62,218 nt of DNA from Shewanella sp. 10N.286.48.A6. GTDB taxonomy: Bacteria; Pseudomonadota; Gammaproteobacteria; Enterobacterales; Shewanellaceae. Location: contig NZ_MCVI01000033.1 in NCBI RefSeq assembly GCF_002873135.1, positions 1 through 62,218 of the forward strand, read 5' to 3'. Below, piece by piece: positions 45,606 to 54,804 of the stretch (the first letter of the stretch is position 1; every line of letters starts with the position of its first letter). A model generated the notes under the pieces. The model had not been told where the DNA came from and ran no database searches. It saw only the letters and a program-made list of their open reading frames with translations. The position numbers and the translations under genes are program-made.

Positions 45606-48368
45606 ATGCCAACAATCCCCAATAACCCACTCGTCCTTGTGGATGGTTCCTCTTACCTTTACCGTGCTTATTATGCCCCACCTCATTTAACTAATTCTAA
45701 AGGTGAAGCTACGGGTGCTGTTTATGGTGTAGTCAACATGCTACGCAGCTTAATGAGCCGCTATAATCCAAGTCATATTGCGGTAATTTTCGACGCTAAA
45801 GGCAAAACTTTCCGTAATGATATGTATAGCGAATACAAAGCTCAGCGCCCACCAATGCCTGATGATTTACGTACCCAAATTGCCCCATTGCATGCCATTA
45901 TTAAAGCATTAGGCTTACCATTAATCAGTATTGAAGGTGTTGAAGCCGATGACGTTATTGGCACCATCGCGCTCAAAGCTAGTCAAGAAGGTCGAGCAAC
46001 CTTAATCAGCACTGGTGATAAAGACATGGCGCAACTTGTAGATGAACATGTCACCTTAATTAACACCATGACCGATACCATTATGGGCCCAGAAGAAGTC
46101 ACCGCTAAGTTTGGTGTCGGCCCAGAGTTGATCATCGACTTGCTCGCCATGATGGGCGATAAAGCCGATAACATTCCAGGTCTGCCCGGTGTTGGTGAAA
46201 AAACCGCATTAGCAATGCTAACGGGGGTTGGCGGCGTCGATAAACTTATCGCCAATCCTGAGAGCGTGTTAGATGTGACTTTCCGCGGCTCTAAAACCAT
46301 GCCAAAGAAAATTGCCGAAAATAAAGACATGCTGCAGCTGTCATACGATCTTGCCACCATCAAAACCGATGTGGAGTGGGATAATGACTGGGATAAATTA
46401 GCCACCAAACCACAAAACCGCGATGAATTAGTTAAGCTTTATGGTGAAATGGAATTCAAGCGCTGGTTAGCAGAAGTATTGGATAATAAATCAGGCTTTA
46501 ATACATCAAGCAAGTCTAACACCACAGAGGAAATCACGCCTGTCGCTGCGGCCATTGAAGTTGAATATGACACCATATTAACCGAAGCGCAGTTAACCCT
46601 TTGGATTGAAAAGCTATCAAAAGCTAAATTAATTGCCATCGACACCGAAACCACCAGCCTAAACTACATGGAAGCAAAGCTGGTCGGTATTTCATTTGCA
46701 ATAGAAGCAGGTAAAGCGGCTTATTTGCCGTTAGCCCATGATTACTTAGACGCACCACAGCAACTTGCTATGGAGTACGCACTTGAGCAATTAAGACCGA
46801 TTTTAGAAAATGACCAACTTGAAAAAGTCGGCCAAAACCTAAAATACGATATCAGTATCTTTGCCAATGCAGGCATCAGCCTTAAAGGTGTTCGCTTTGA
46901 TACCATGCTTGAGTCCTACGTGTTTAACTCTGTCGCCTCTCGTCATGATATGGACGGATTAGCCCTTAAGTATCTTGGTCATAAAAATATTAGCTTTGAA
47001 GAAATTGCCGGCAAAGGCGCAAAACAGTTAACCTTCAACCAAATTAATTTGGATGTAGCTGCGCCCTATGCAGCAGAAGATGCCGACATCACCCTGCGTT
47101 TACATCAGCACCTATGGCCAAGAATAGAGAAAGAGCCAACACTCAGCTCAGTATTTAATGAACTTGAATTACCGCTAATCCAAGTATTATCAAATATCGA
47201 ACGTCAAGGCGTACTCATTGACAGCATGCTGCTCAGTCAACAAAGTGATGAACTTGCACAGAAGATTGACGATCTTGAAACTAAGGCTTATGACATCGCC
47301 GGTGAGAAGTTTAACCTCGGCTCTCCAAAGCAATTACAGGCATTATTTTTTGATAAACTTGGCTATCCGGTCATCAAAAAGACCCCAAAAGGTGCCCCGT
47401 CAACCGCAGAAGATGTACTGGTTGAATTAGCCCTAGATTACCCGCTTCCTAAAATTATTTTGCAGCACCGCAGTCTGTCAAAATTAAAGAGCACCTATAC
47501 CGACAAATTGCCATTAATGGTTAATCCGGTTACCGGGCGCGTGCATACCAGCTATCATCAAGCCAATGCCGCCACAGGACGTTTATCATCAAGCGAGCCA
47601 AACCTGCAAAATATCCCTATCAGAACCGAAGAAGGTCGCCGCATTAGGCAAGCTTTTATCGCCGCTGAAGGCCGTAAAGTATTGGCTGCCGATTACTCGC
47701 AAATTGAATTACGCATCATGGCGCATCTTTCACAAGATAAAGGCTTATTGACAGCATTTGCTGAAAATAAAGATATTCATAAAGCCACCGCAGCAGAAGT
47801 ATTTGGGGTGCATTTTGAAGAAGTGACTACCGAGCAACGCCGCCGAGCTAAAGCGGTTAACTTCGGTTTAATCTATGGCATGTCAGCGTTTGGCTTGGCC
47901 AAGCAGCTAGATATCCCACGTAAAGAAGCTCAAACCTACATTGATACTTACTTCGCCCGCTATCCTGGCGTATTGAAGTACATGGAAGACACCCGCGCGT
48001 TAGCCGCTGATGTTGGCTATGTCGAAACCCTTTACGGCAGACGACTGTACTTACCTGATATTAAAGACAGAAACGCCATGCGCCGTCAGGCGGCTGAGCG
48101 CGCAGCGATTAATGCGCCAATGCAAGGCACTGCCGCTGATATCATCAAAAAAGCGATGATAAAGATCGCCGCTTGGATTGAGAACGACACTCAAGGTGAG
48201 ATCACCATGATGATGCAGGTGCACGATGAATTGGTTTTCGAAGTGGATGCAGATAAAGCAGAAGCCTTGAAGAGCAAGGTCTGTGAACTGATGGCCGAAG
48301 CGGCCTCCATTGATGTGATGCTATTAGCTGAAGCAGGACTTGGAAACAATTGGGATGAGGCGCACTAG
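45606..48368 (+). CDS. polA: DNA polymerase I
   Basis: 920 residues with all three activities. The 5'-nuclease domain (about 1-290) has the Asp-rich sites, including GVEADDVIG. The 3'-5' exonuclease (about 320-520) is intact: [10 protein letters not shown] and [12 protein letters not shown]. The polymerase (about 530-920) has the [30 protein letters not shown] and [11 protein letters not shown] motifs. Repairs gaps and removes primers. Followed by its own terminator and spf, the order polA-spf-engB seen in many gammaproteobacteria. Confidence 0.98.
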   Translation: MPTIPNNPLVLVDGSSYLYRAYYAPPHLTNSKGEATGAVYGVVNMLRSLMSRYNPSHIAVIFDAKGKTFRNDMYSEYKAQRPPMPDDLRTQIAPLHAIIKALGLPLISIEGVEADDVIGTIALKASQEGRATLISTGDKDMAQLVDEHVTLINTMTDTIMGPEEVTAKFGVGPELIIDLLAMMGDKADNIPGLPGVGEKTALAMLTGVGGVDKLIANPESVLDVTFRGSKTMPKKIAENKDMLQLSYDLATIKTDVEWDNDWDKLATKPQNRDELVKLYGEMEFKRWLAEVLDNKSGFNTSSKSNTTEEITPVAAAIEVEYDTILTEAQLTLWIEKLSKAKLIAIDTETTSLNYMEAKLVGISFAIEAGKAAYLPLAHDYLDAPQQLAMEYALEQLRPILENDQLEKVGQNLKYDISIFANAGISLKGVRFDTMLESYVFNSVASRHDMDGLALKYLGHKNISFEEIAGKGAKQLTFNQINLDVAAPYAAEDADITLRLHQHLWPRIEKEPTLSSVFNELELPLIQVLSNIERQGVLIDSMLLSQQSDELAQKIDDLETKAYDIAGEKFNLGSPKQLQALFFDKLGYPVIKKTPKGAPSTAEDVLVELALDYPLPKIILQHRSLSKLKSTYTDKLPLMVNPVTGRVHTSYHQANAATGRLSSSEPNLQNIPIRTEEGRRIRQAFIAAEGRKVLAADYSQIELRIMAHLSQDKGLLTAFAENKDIHKATAAEVFGVHFEEVTTEQRRRAKAVNFGLIYGMSAFGLAKQLDIPRKEAQTYIDTYFARYPGVLKYMEDTRALAADVGYVETLYGRRLYLPDIKDRNAMRRQAAERAAINAPMQGTAADIIKKAMIKIAAWIENDTQGEITMMMQVHDELVFEVDADKAEALKSKVCELMAEAASIDVMLLAEAGLGNNWDEAH

Positions 48369-48444
48369 GGTTTAACGACTCACATATACACCTAAACAGA
48401 TGATGAAACGGATGCGGCTAAACAGATAGTCATTGCCGAATACA

Positions 48445-48481
48445 AAATACCTGTAATGAAAAATTTACAGGTATTTTTTTT
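48445..48481 (+). terminator. polA terminator
   Basis: AAATACCTGTAA, an 8-base loop, TTACAGGTATTT and a run of T. A strong Rho-independent signal before the Spot 42 promoter. Confidence 0.88.
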
Positions 48482-48540
48482 ACCTGCTTGTTTACCACTT
48501 AGTCTTTTGCACAAAAAACGCTGATAAACCCAGCATAAAT

Positions 48541-48556
48541 TGTGTTGCTGCTCACA
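48541..48556. promoter_or_regulatory. CRP site upstream of Spot 42
   Basis: TGTGT-tgctgc-TCACA differs from the CRP consensus TGTGA-N6-TCACA at one core base. It is centred 71.5 bp before the predicted Spot 42 start, a spacing typical of class I activation. Confidence 0.65.
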
Positions 48557-48583
48557 ATATTGTTCACTTTAACGAAAAACAGT

Positions 48584-48612
48584 TTTTCATTTAGAGACTA
48601 ATACCGTATTAT
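48584..48612 (+). promoter_or_regulatory. Spot 42 promoter
   Basis: TTTTCA, 17 bp, TATTAT, with the expected start at G 48620, seven bases after the -10. Confidence 0.7.
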
Positions 48613-48619
48613 CTTCGCT

Positions 48620-48731
48620 GTAGGGTACAGAGGTTAAGATGTTCCATCTTTCAGACCTTTTTATTTCACTAGAAATAGTGACAAGCCGAATTATGGCGCT
48701 CCAGCATCTATATATGCTGGAGCTTTTTTTT
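48620..48731 (+). ncRNA. spf: Spot 42 small RNA
   Basis: About 112 nt. The first 45 nt are nearly identical to E. coli Spot 42: GTAGGGTACAGAGG, TAAGATGTTC and ATCTTTCAGACCTTTT. The 3' half has diverged, apart from a terminator (GCTCCAGCAT and complement, eight T). Synteny polA-spf-engB is conserved. Spot 42 uses Hfq to repress catabolic and central metabolic mRNAs. The AUG of the small protein SpfP is kept (MFHLSDL), but here its frame has no stop before the terminator. Confidence 0.95.
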
Positions 48732-48793
48732 GCCCAAAATAAATTTTAGAGCAAATACTTTAACTACATTTAAGAAACAGGTATTATGAGCTT

Positions 48794-48902
48794 ATTGAGC
48801 GTCATCAATGAGTAGATGGCACTTGAGTCTTGTTGAATTTAGCTTCTCCCCAAAAGAGCTAATTTTTTTAACCGATAGCTATTTAGTTATCGGTTTTTTT
48901 TT
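48794..48902 (+). ncRNA. Candidate small RNA downstream of Spot 42
   Basis: A Rho-independent terminator (ACCGATAGCTA, TAGTTATCGGT, ten T; 48871-48902) with no gene to serve on this strand. A promoter-like TTTAAC-17 bp-TATTAT (48759-48787) precedes it, and the hairpin TTAGCT-N12-AGCTAA lies between. That gives a structured RNA of about 109 nt. Vibrionaceae carry another sRNA gene in this position, but I cannot show homology. A nine-codon frame (ATG 48785) begins before the predicted start. Confidence 0.5.
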
Positions 48903-48932
48903 GCCATTATTCGAAACTCGACTTTTAAATGC

Positions 48933-48971
48933 AAAAAAGGCTACTAAGTACAAAGTCTTAATAGCCTTTTT
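48933..48971. terminator. engB terminator
   Basis: AAAAAAGGCTAcTAAG, a 7-base loop, CTTAaTAGCCTTTTT. Ends the minus-strand engB transcript. Confidence 0.8.
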
Positions 48972-48996
48972 AAACTGAAGCAAGAATTAGTTATTC

Positions 48997-49659
48997 TTAT
49001 TCAGCCTGCTCTTGCGATGCTTGCTCCGCTTCAGTGAGCCAGCTTGGGTTACACCACTCATTTAAAATGCCTAGCACTTTAGGTTTACCAGTCCCTTTAG
49101 TAGAAGAGAAAGGTTCAACTTTAACCCAATCCCCATACTCAGCTAACTCTTTACGCACCGCATTAACTGTCTTCATTTTGACGTTTTGCGCGAGCTTATC
49201 AGACTTAGTAAGCAAAGCTAACACTGGGATTTCACTCAGCACAGCCCACTCAATCATTTGCAAATCGAGATCTTTAAGCGGATGGCGAATATCCATTAAC
49301 ACCACAACACCGCTTAAACAGGCGCGCTCTTGTAAATATTCACCTAAAGCTTTTTGCCATTTATTTTTTAATGCTAAAGGCACCTTAGCAAAACCATAGC
49401 CAGGCAAATCAACTAGACGACGGTTTTCTTCAAGTTCAAAAACATTAATAAGTTGAGTACGACCGGGGGTTTTACTGGTTCTTGCTAAGCCTTTTTGATC
49501 CGTTAATGCATTCAAGGCGCTTGACTTACCTGCATTAGAGCGGCCAGCAAACGCTATTTCTACTCCGGCATCACCAGGTAAGTACTCATTTAAGTGTGCA
49601 ATGTCTGGCGCACTAATTAAAAACTTGGTTTTTCGAAAATCTATACGCGTTTCTGACAC
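48997..49659 (-). CDS. engB: Ribosome biogenesis GTPase EngB (YihA/YsxC)
   Basis: 220 residues. TRAFAC GTPase needed for 50S assembly. G1 [14 protein letters not shown] (about 39), G3 [10 protein letters not shown] (about 88), G4 LTKSDKL (about 153) are intact. The C-terminal FSSTKGTG is the G5 region. Divergent from the cytochrome c4 gene. Confidence 0.95.
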   Translation of the reverse strand: MSETRIDFRKTKFLISAPDIAHLNEYLPGDAGVEIAFAGRSNAGKSSALNALTDQKGLARTSKTPGRTQLINVFELEENRRLVDLPGYGFAKVPLALKNKWQKALGEYLQERACLSGVVVLMDIRHPLKDLDLQMIEWAVLSEIPVLALLTKSDKLAQNVKMKTVNAVRKELAEYGDWVKVEPFSSTKGTGKPKVLGILNEWCNPSWLTEAEQASQEQAE

Positions 49660-49826
49660 GATTTACTCCAATAATTTTTAGGTAATACCTTAATTATGTA
49701 AGATTTGCTTACTTTTCCACATTTTCGTGTAAAATATTACCCGGATCACAGTTTGTAGATTTTACCACGCTTGCAGGTCACCCTAGTAAGCTCAGGACAA
49801 TAAATTAAACAAGAAGTTGGAACGCC

Positions 49827-50447
49827 ATGAAAAAGTTAGCTCTTGCGCTGTCTGTATTTGCCGCTATATCAACCCCTGCAATCGCTGAAGGTAATGTGGA
49901 AGCGGGTAAAACTAAATCAGTTATGTGTTCAGCCTGTCACGGTGTTGACGGTAACAGCATTGCTCCTATTTGGCCTAAACTGGCCGGACAGCACGCATCT
50001 TATCTAGAAAAGCAATTACATGATTTCCAAGCGGCGGCTAAAAGCGGCGGCAAAGAAGGTCGTAATGATCCTACCATGATAGGCATGTCAATATCCTTAT
50101 CTGAACAAGATATTAAGGATGTTTCTGCATATTATGCTAGCCAAACATTAAATGTAGCCGATGTGGCGAGTATTCCTGCTGAAGGCGAAGCCCTTTATAA
50201 AGGCGGCGATATGGATCGTGGTATCACTTCATGCATGGCATGTCATGGACCAGATGGTAAAGGCGCAGAGCTTGCAGGCTTCCCATCAATTGGTGGTCAA
50301 CATGCTGATTATGTCAAAATCCAGCTAAATAAATTCCGCGATACAAATCGTAACAACGATCTCAATGGCATGATGCAAGATGTTGCTAAAAAGCTAACTG
50401 ACAGTGATATCCAAGCATTATCTCAATATATTTCAAGCCTTAAGTAA
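49827..50447 (+). CDS. Diheme cytochrome c4
   Basis: 206 residues with a Sec signal peptide (cleaved after IAEG region, about residue 20). Two haem c motifs, CSACH (about 32) and CMACH (about 130), one in each of two similar halves, plus the distal methionines (about 79 and 183). Periplasmic electron carrier, likely to terminal oxidases such as cbb3 or to anaerobic reductases. Followed by a strong terminator. Confidence 0.93.
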   Translation: MKKLALALSVFAAISTPAIAEGNVEAGKTKSVMCSACHGVDGNSIAPIWPKLAGQHASYLEKQLHDFQAAAKSGGKEGRNDPTMIGMSISLSEQDIKDVSAYYASQTLNVADVASIPAEGEALYKGGDMDRGITSCMACHGPDGKGAELAGFPSIGGQHADYVKIQLNKFRDTNRNNDLNGMMQDVAKKLTDSDIQALSQYISSLK

Positions 50448-50473
50448 ATTTTACTGCTCGCGCTGACAACGAC

Positions 50474-50500
50474 AAAAAGGGTGACAATTCACCCTTTTTT
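50474..50500 (+). terminator. Cytochrome c4 terminator
   Basis: AAAAAGGGTG-acaatt-CACCCTTTTTT, a compact bidirectional hairpin 26 bp after the stop. Confidence 0.88.
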
Positions 50501-50538
50501 ATAACCTCAAGTTTACGTTTACGTAAACTTGAGGTTAT
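50501..50538. repeat. 38-bp perfect palindrome
   Basis: Two perfect 18-bp arms (ATAACCTCAAGTTTACGT and its complement) around two bases, immediately after the cytochrome terminator. The core GTTTACGTTTACGTAAAC is itself repetitive, and the CCTCAAG/CTTGAGG arms resemble MerR-type operators, but no MerR gene is near. No T run follows. Function unknown; operator, cruciform or relic of an inserted element are all open. Confidence 0.8.
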
Positions 50539-50761
50539 TGAGGCTTGACAGAGATCACTCTTTTAGGGTTAAATAGCCCCGTACCGAAATGAACCCAACT
50601 GTCAGAACAAAAATATCAATTCTATCTCACAGATTTCGGCTACGTTTACATTTAAGATATAAGAATAATATTTACCAATAACAATAATATAAATAAGACC
50701 ACTCACTAAAAATAATAAGAGTAGTGATTTCAGCTTGAAGTCCAGGTCATATAGAATTTGT

Positions 50762-51188
50762 AAGGATTAGACCGAATGGTCGACACGCTTAAATAGCACT
50801 CCCTTACGCAACAGAGATAAAACCCCATAAGGACACTACTTTAAGGATTAAAGTAGCGGCAAAGGAAGCTAATTGCTTAGGATGCACTTGCGGAGGCTTG
50901 ATATCACTGGACGGTACTTTAAACATGGATTGTTTACTAATGTCATTGAAGACAACTAGGAAATTGATGTGTCATTGAAGACCATCTACGGAAGCTGTGG
51001 TCAGGACGGCAACAGGATTTAAATAAAGTGTCATTGAAGACCGATAACAACTAAAAAAGCATGGAAAGCGCTAAAAACAAGAAGGATACTGACCGGGATA
51101 GTCACATAGCAAGTACGGATACTTGGAATCAGAATATAGTGTGATAAGCACTGTTTTACGAGGTGGCAGTTTACTGCCACCTTTTTTT
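50762..51188 (+). ncRNA. csrB: CsrB-family regulatory RNA
   Basis: About 427 nt without a protein gene. It holds roughly 16 GGA motifs, many as AGGA (for example 50762, 50831, 50844, 50865, 51003, 51014, 51083), some 2-3 times the chance number, while TCC is rare. It ends in a strong terminator (AGGTGGCAGT, ACTGCCACCT, seven T; 51161-51188). A -10-like TATAGA (50750-50755) sets the start. This is the signature of RNAs that sequester the translation regulator CsrA. It also carries three perfect copies of a 13-nt sequence (50941, 50970, 51029) not expected from CsrA binding. Confidence 0.82.
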
Positions 51189-51281
51189 ATTTCCGCTTTT
51201 TGTAATCACTTTCATAATCAACCTAAATCTGCTATTGATTGATATATATCTTTGTTTTTGTTCAGGTGCCTGCTTACTTCA

Positions 51282-51944
51282 ATGATAAAATGTCCCTTGT
51301 GCCGTTATCGTGCTGAATTTTTTCTACAAGATAAAAAAAGAGCCTTTTACCGCTGCGATCAATGCGGCCTTGTTTTCGCTAACCCCCAATCCCACCTTAT
51401 GCCGGCAGCGCAATTACAGCGTTATGGCCGAGCCAATAAAGCCAGCAAGCAAAAGCAACTAATTCAATTTATCAAACCCTTGCTGTCACAGATAAGCGCC
51501 CAGCAAAGTGGTTCATTGACAGGGCTCAATTTTGGCAGGGTGCTAGACAAAGCCAGCCTCGACAAAATTGAACACGCGGGTCACCGCCTTTATCAGTACG
51601 ACCCATTTGTTAAAGCCGATCAACAACTTTTCAATCAGCAATACGATTTCATTTGCTGCTATCGGGTACTAGAGCATTTCCAGCAACCAGGTAAAGAATG
51701 GCAATTACTGTCAAAATTGCTAAAACCTGGTGGATGGTTAGCAATAAGTACGTCTTTAATGACTGATTTAAATCACTTTTCTAAATGGCATTTCAAGAAT
51801 AACCCCACTCACGTTAGCTTTTATCAGCAACAAACTTTCGAGTATTTGGCACAACACAGCGAATTTACGCTATTATTTGCAGCAAAAGAGCTCGTATTGA
51901 TGCAAAAAACATCAAAGTCTGATATAAAGCGCATCCTTATTTAG
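51282..51944 (+). CDS. Class I SAM methyltransferase with zinc-ribbon
   Basis: About 220 residues. The N-terminal CPLCRY and CDQCGLVF (about 4-7 and 25-28) form a zinc ribbon. A methyltransferase-like fold follows (YDFICCYRVLEHFQQP, about 124-139), and LLKPGGWLAIST. The usual glycine-rich SAM motif is weak (GLNFGRVLD), so activity is uncertain. Start ATG 51282 is chosen because the zinc ribbon begins there; the longer frame from 51252 adds a non-conserved tail. Substrate unknown. Confidence 0.78.
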   Translation: MIKCPLCRYRAEFFLQDKKRAFYRCDQCGLVFANPQSHLMPAAQLQRYGRANKASKQKQLIQFIKPLLSQISAQQSGSLTGLNFGRVLDKASLDKIEHAGHRLYQYDPFVKADQQLFNQQYDFICCYRVLEHFQQPGKEWQLLSKLLKPGGWLAISTSLMTDLNHFSKWHFKNNPTHVSFYQQQTFEYLAQHSEFTLLFAAKELVLMQKTSKSDIKRILI

Positions 51945-51999
51945 TGCAAGGTGGATATGAATCCGTCTAGCCAAATTTTACAACCTAATGAGATCACCA

Positions 52000-52557
52000 A
52001 TGGCTCGTAGTAAAAAATCGCGCAAGGGCGGCGAAAATGGCCCTAAACAAGCACCAAGAGTCAAAAAGTCTGAGCGCAAAGTCATCGGCGGCAAGAAGAA
52101 TGATTCTGGTCGTAAATCAGGTAGCCGTCATAACGAAGCCCTGATTGAAAAAGAATCACCACATGTGAAAACGCAAAAAAATAATGACCCTCGTCATGGT
52201 AGCAAGAAGCCTGTTGCGTTATCGATTGCACCAGCTAAAGAAGCAACTGTTGCTGCTAGTGCAAAAGTGAAACAGCCTAAACTGACTGACGAGCAAAAAT
52301 TATTAAAGCTTGAAGAAGATCCAAGGTTTAATGACTTGCTTGATTTGCTAGAAGAAGGCAAAGACTTAGCCGCTGACGATCAGAAATGGTTAGATAGCCA
52401 ATTATCTAAAATTGAATCGCTGATGGAAAAATTAGGCATTTCGGATGCTGAAGAATTACCAGCACCAGCCGCTCCGAGTAAAAAAGCCGCTTCAGATGAT
52501 GATTTATATGAGCGCTTTGAAACAGGCGCGGATGTATTAAAAGACTACCAGTCTTAA
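52000..52557 (+). CDS. yihI: Der GTPase-activating protein YihI
   Basis: About 185 residues. A basic N-terminal half (ARSKKSRKGGENGPKQAP) and an acidic C-terminal half with PRFNDLLDLLEEGKDL, the YihI layout. It stimulates GTP hydrolysis by the ribosome assembly factor Der (EngA). ATG 52000 begins the conserved MARSKK; the frame extends four codons upstream. Followed by a terminator. The DUF2489 gene after it has its own transcript. Confidence 0.92.
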   Translation: MARSKKSRKGGENGPKQAPRVKKSERKVIGGKKNDSGRKSGSRHNEALIEKESPHVKTQKNNDPRHGSKKPVALSIAPAKEATVAASAKVKQPKLTDEQKLLKLEEDPRFNDLLDLLEEGKDLAADDQKWLDSQLSKIESLMEKLGISDAEELPAPAAPSKKAASDDDLYERFETGADVLKDYQS

Positions 52558-52571
52558 TCATTACTACTTTT

Positions 52572-52604
52572 AAATGGCATATCTATTTCAGATATGCCAT
52601 TTTT
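52572..52604 (+). terminator. yihI terminator
   Basis: AAATGGCATATC, a 7-base loop, GATATGCCATTT and further T. Confidence 0.82.
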
Positions 52605-52659
52605 CTATTTATTCTAAACTAAGCCTTATTCAAGCCTAACATCACTTTAAGGATAAACT

Positions 52660-53121
52660 GTGTCTAGCATTGTTATTGTTGTCGCTGTCATCATTGTATT
52701 ACTTTTAGCTTCTTACGCCGGATACTTGCTATTACAAGTCAAGAAACAACAACAGGCATCACTAGCAGCCAGTAAGCAGCGCACAATAGAAGCCAGAGCC
52801 AAAAAACAACAAGTATTAGATGATATCAAGTATATCGCAGCAGCCATGTTAGAAGAGCGCTGTGAGCCTTCTGAAGGGGTAATGCGAATCGCTAAGTTAT
52901 TTGATACCTTATCCATGTCTGAAGCAATGGCCGTTGAATTCCCGCATATCTTCGAGCATTACGCCTGTATTAAAGATCATCCCATAAAAGATGCACGCAG
53001 CGCTTTACCTAAACAGCAGCGAATGAAATTGGACTTAGCCAGAATGAAATCTGAAGCAAAGTTAGAACAAAGCTTGCTTGAAGACGCTAAGAAGTTGAAA
53101 CAGTTTCATTTCATGCATTAA
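52660..53121 (+). CDS. DUF2489 membrane-anchored protein
   Basis: 153 residues starting with GTG. One N-terminal helix (about 4-24), then a charged helical cytoplasmic domain with SEGVMRIAKLFDTL (about 70-83). It matches the DUF2489 family, which is conserved next to yihI and hemN in gammaproteobacteria and has no known role. A hairpin without T run (53165-53192) follows. Confidence 0.82.
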   Translation: MSSIVIVVAVIIVLLLASYAGYLLLQVKKQQQASLAASKQRTIEARAKKQQVLDDIKYIAAAMLEERCEPSEGVMRIAKLFDTLSMSEAMAVEFPHIFEHYACIKDHPIKDARSALPKQQRMKLDLARMKSEAKLEQSLLEDAKKLKQFHFMH

Positions 53122-53346
53122 TAACCGACAGTTTTTAACAAATCCCTTAGTTATAAGACAGATAACAGCCTCAACATGGATATTGAGGCTGTGAGCTATG
53201 CCACAAATCTACCTAAATGCTAACTTTTCCTGCAAAAATGCACCTAATTGCTAATGAGAAATTTCAAATTTACAACGTAGATCAAGGTTATTTGTTAAAG
53301 ATACTTGCATACTTCGTACATTGCTAATTTACCCGGAGGACACGCC

Positions 53347-54723
53347 TTGAAGCAGCCCACACAAATAAGTTGGGATCAGTCAATGATCGAAAAGTATAAC
53401 TACAGTGGTCCACGCTATACGTCGTATCCAACGGCTTTAGAATTTGACGATACTTTTACTGAGCAAAATCTACTTTCAGCGATTGAAACCAGTAAAAGTG
53501 ACAAACTGTCTTTATACATCCACATCCCATTTTGTGCCAAGCTTTGTTATTACTGCGGATGTAATAAAGTCATTACTCGTCATGCACATAAAGCTGACCA
53601 GTACATTGAATACCTTGCAAGTGAAATTGTTAAGCGTGCCCCGTTATTCAAAAATTACACTGTGACCCAAATGCATTGGGGTGGCGGTACACCTACATTC
53701 TTAAACCCAGAGCAAATCTTAACCTTATCAAAGCTGATTAAAAGTCATTTTAATTTTGCTGATGTTGGCGAATTCTCTATTGAAGTAGACCCTCGTGAAA
53801 TCGAATTAACCATGCTTGATACATTAAAAGAAGCTGGCTTTAACCGTATTTCTATTGGTGTACAAGATTTCAATAAAAAGGTACAAGTTGCCGTAAACCG
53901 CGAACAAGATGAGCAGTTTATTTTTGACTTAATGGCTAAAGCAAAAGACATGGGCTTTGTATCGACCAACGCAGATTTAATCTACGGTCTACCGCACCAA
54001 ACCCCTGAAACCTTTGCAGAAACCATTAAGCGTGTGATTGAGTTATCACCGGATCGTTTGTCTATCTTTAACTATGCGCACTTACCATCTCGTTTTGCCG
54101 CTCAGCGTAAGATTAAAGATGAAGATATGGCTTCGCCACAGCAAAAGCTAGATATGTTGCATCAAACCATTGAATCATTAACCGGTGCAGGTTATCAGTT
54201 CATTGGTATGGATCACTTCGCTAAGCCAGATGATGAGCTTTCAAAGCTTCAAAATGCCGGTAAGCTTCATCGTAACTTCCAAGGTTATACCACTCAGGAA
54301 GAATGTGACCTATTAGGTTTAGGTGTGTCTTCAATTAGCCAAATTGGCGATTGTTATGCCCAAAACCAAAAAGATATCCGTCCATACTACGAGTCGATTG
54401 ACGAAAAAGGTCACGCATTATGGAAAGGCTGTAGCTTAAATCGTGACGATGAAATTCGTCGTGTAGTGATTAAACAAATGATTTGTCACTTCGACCTCGA
54501 TTTAGCCAAAATTGAACAGCAATTTGATATTAATTTTGAAGAGTACTTTGTTGAAGATTTAAAACTGCTACAAACCTTCATTGATGATAAATTAGTTGAT
54601 ATCACAGACCGTAAGCTTACCATTAGCCCTACCGGTCGTCTGTTGATCCGCAATATCTGTATGTGTTTTGACGTTTACTATCGTCAAAAAGCACGTCAGC
54701 AACAGTTCTCGCGAGTGATTTAG
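53347..54723 (+). CDS. hemN: Oxygen-independent coproporphyrinogen III oxidase HemN
   Basis: About 458 residues, radical SAM. Converts coproporphyrinogen III to protoporphyrinogen IX without oxygen. YTSYPTALEF (about 24-33), the cluster PFCAKLCYYCGCNK (about 60-73, CxxxCxxC plus an extra C) and HWGGGTPTFL are intact. I start at TTG 53347 because GGAGG lies seven bases upstream; the frame runs 14 codons further back without a ribosome-binding site. An ATCAA half-site at 53279 could be part of an FNR/EtrA box but the other half is poor. Confidence 0.94.
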   Translation: MKQPTQISWDQSMIEKYNYSGPRYTSYPTALEFDDTFTEQNLLSAIETSKSDKLSLYIHIPFCAKLCYYCGCNKVITRHAHKADQYIEYLASEIVKRAPLFKNYTVTQMHWGGGTPTFLNPEQILTLSKLIKSHFNFADVGEFSIEVDPREIELTMLDTLKEAGFNRISIGVQDFNKKVQVAVNREQDEQFIFDLMAKAKDMGFVSTNADLIYGLPHQTPETFAETIKRVIELSPDRLSIFNYAHLPSRFAAQRKIKDEDMASPQQKLDMLHQTIESLTGAGYQFIGMDHFAKPDDELSKLQNAGKLHRNFQGYTTQEECDLLGLGVSSISQIGDCYAQNQKDIRPYYESIDEKGHALWKGCSLNRDDEIRRVVIKQMICHFDLDLAKIEQQFDINFEEYFVEDLKLLQTFIDDKLVDITDRKLTISPTGRLLIRNICMCFDVYYRQKARQQQFSRVI

Positions 54724-54741
54724 TTTTTACTATCACGCAAT

Positions 54742-54771
54742 AAAAAACCGCTGATTATCAGCGGTTTTTTT
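54742..54771. terminator. Bidirectional terminator, hemN / add
   Basis: AAAAAACCGCTGAT-t-ATCAGCGGTTTTTTT serves both convergent genes. Confidence 0.9.
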
Positions 54772-54804
54772 ATGTTTATTTTCAGCTAAACAGGTAGGAG
54801 CTAA

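Noticed and set aside
53265..53290. FNR/EtrA box upstream of hemN
   Set aside because: Only the ATCAA half is good; the opposite half (ACAAC at the required distance) does not match TTGAT.
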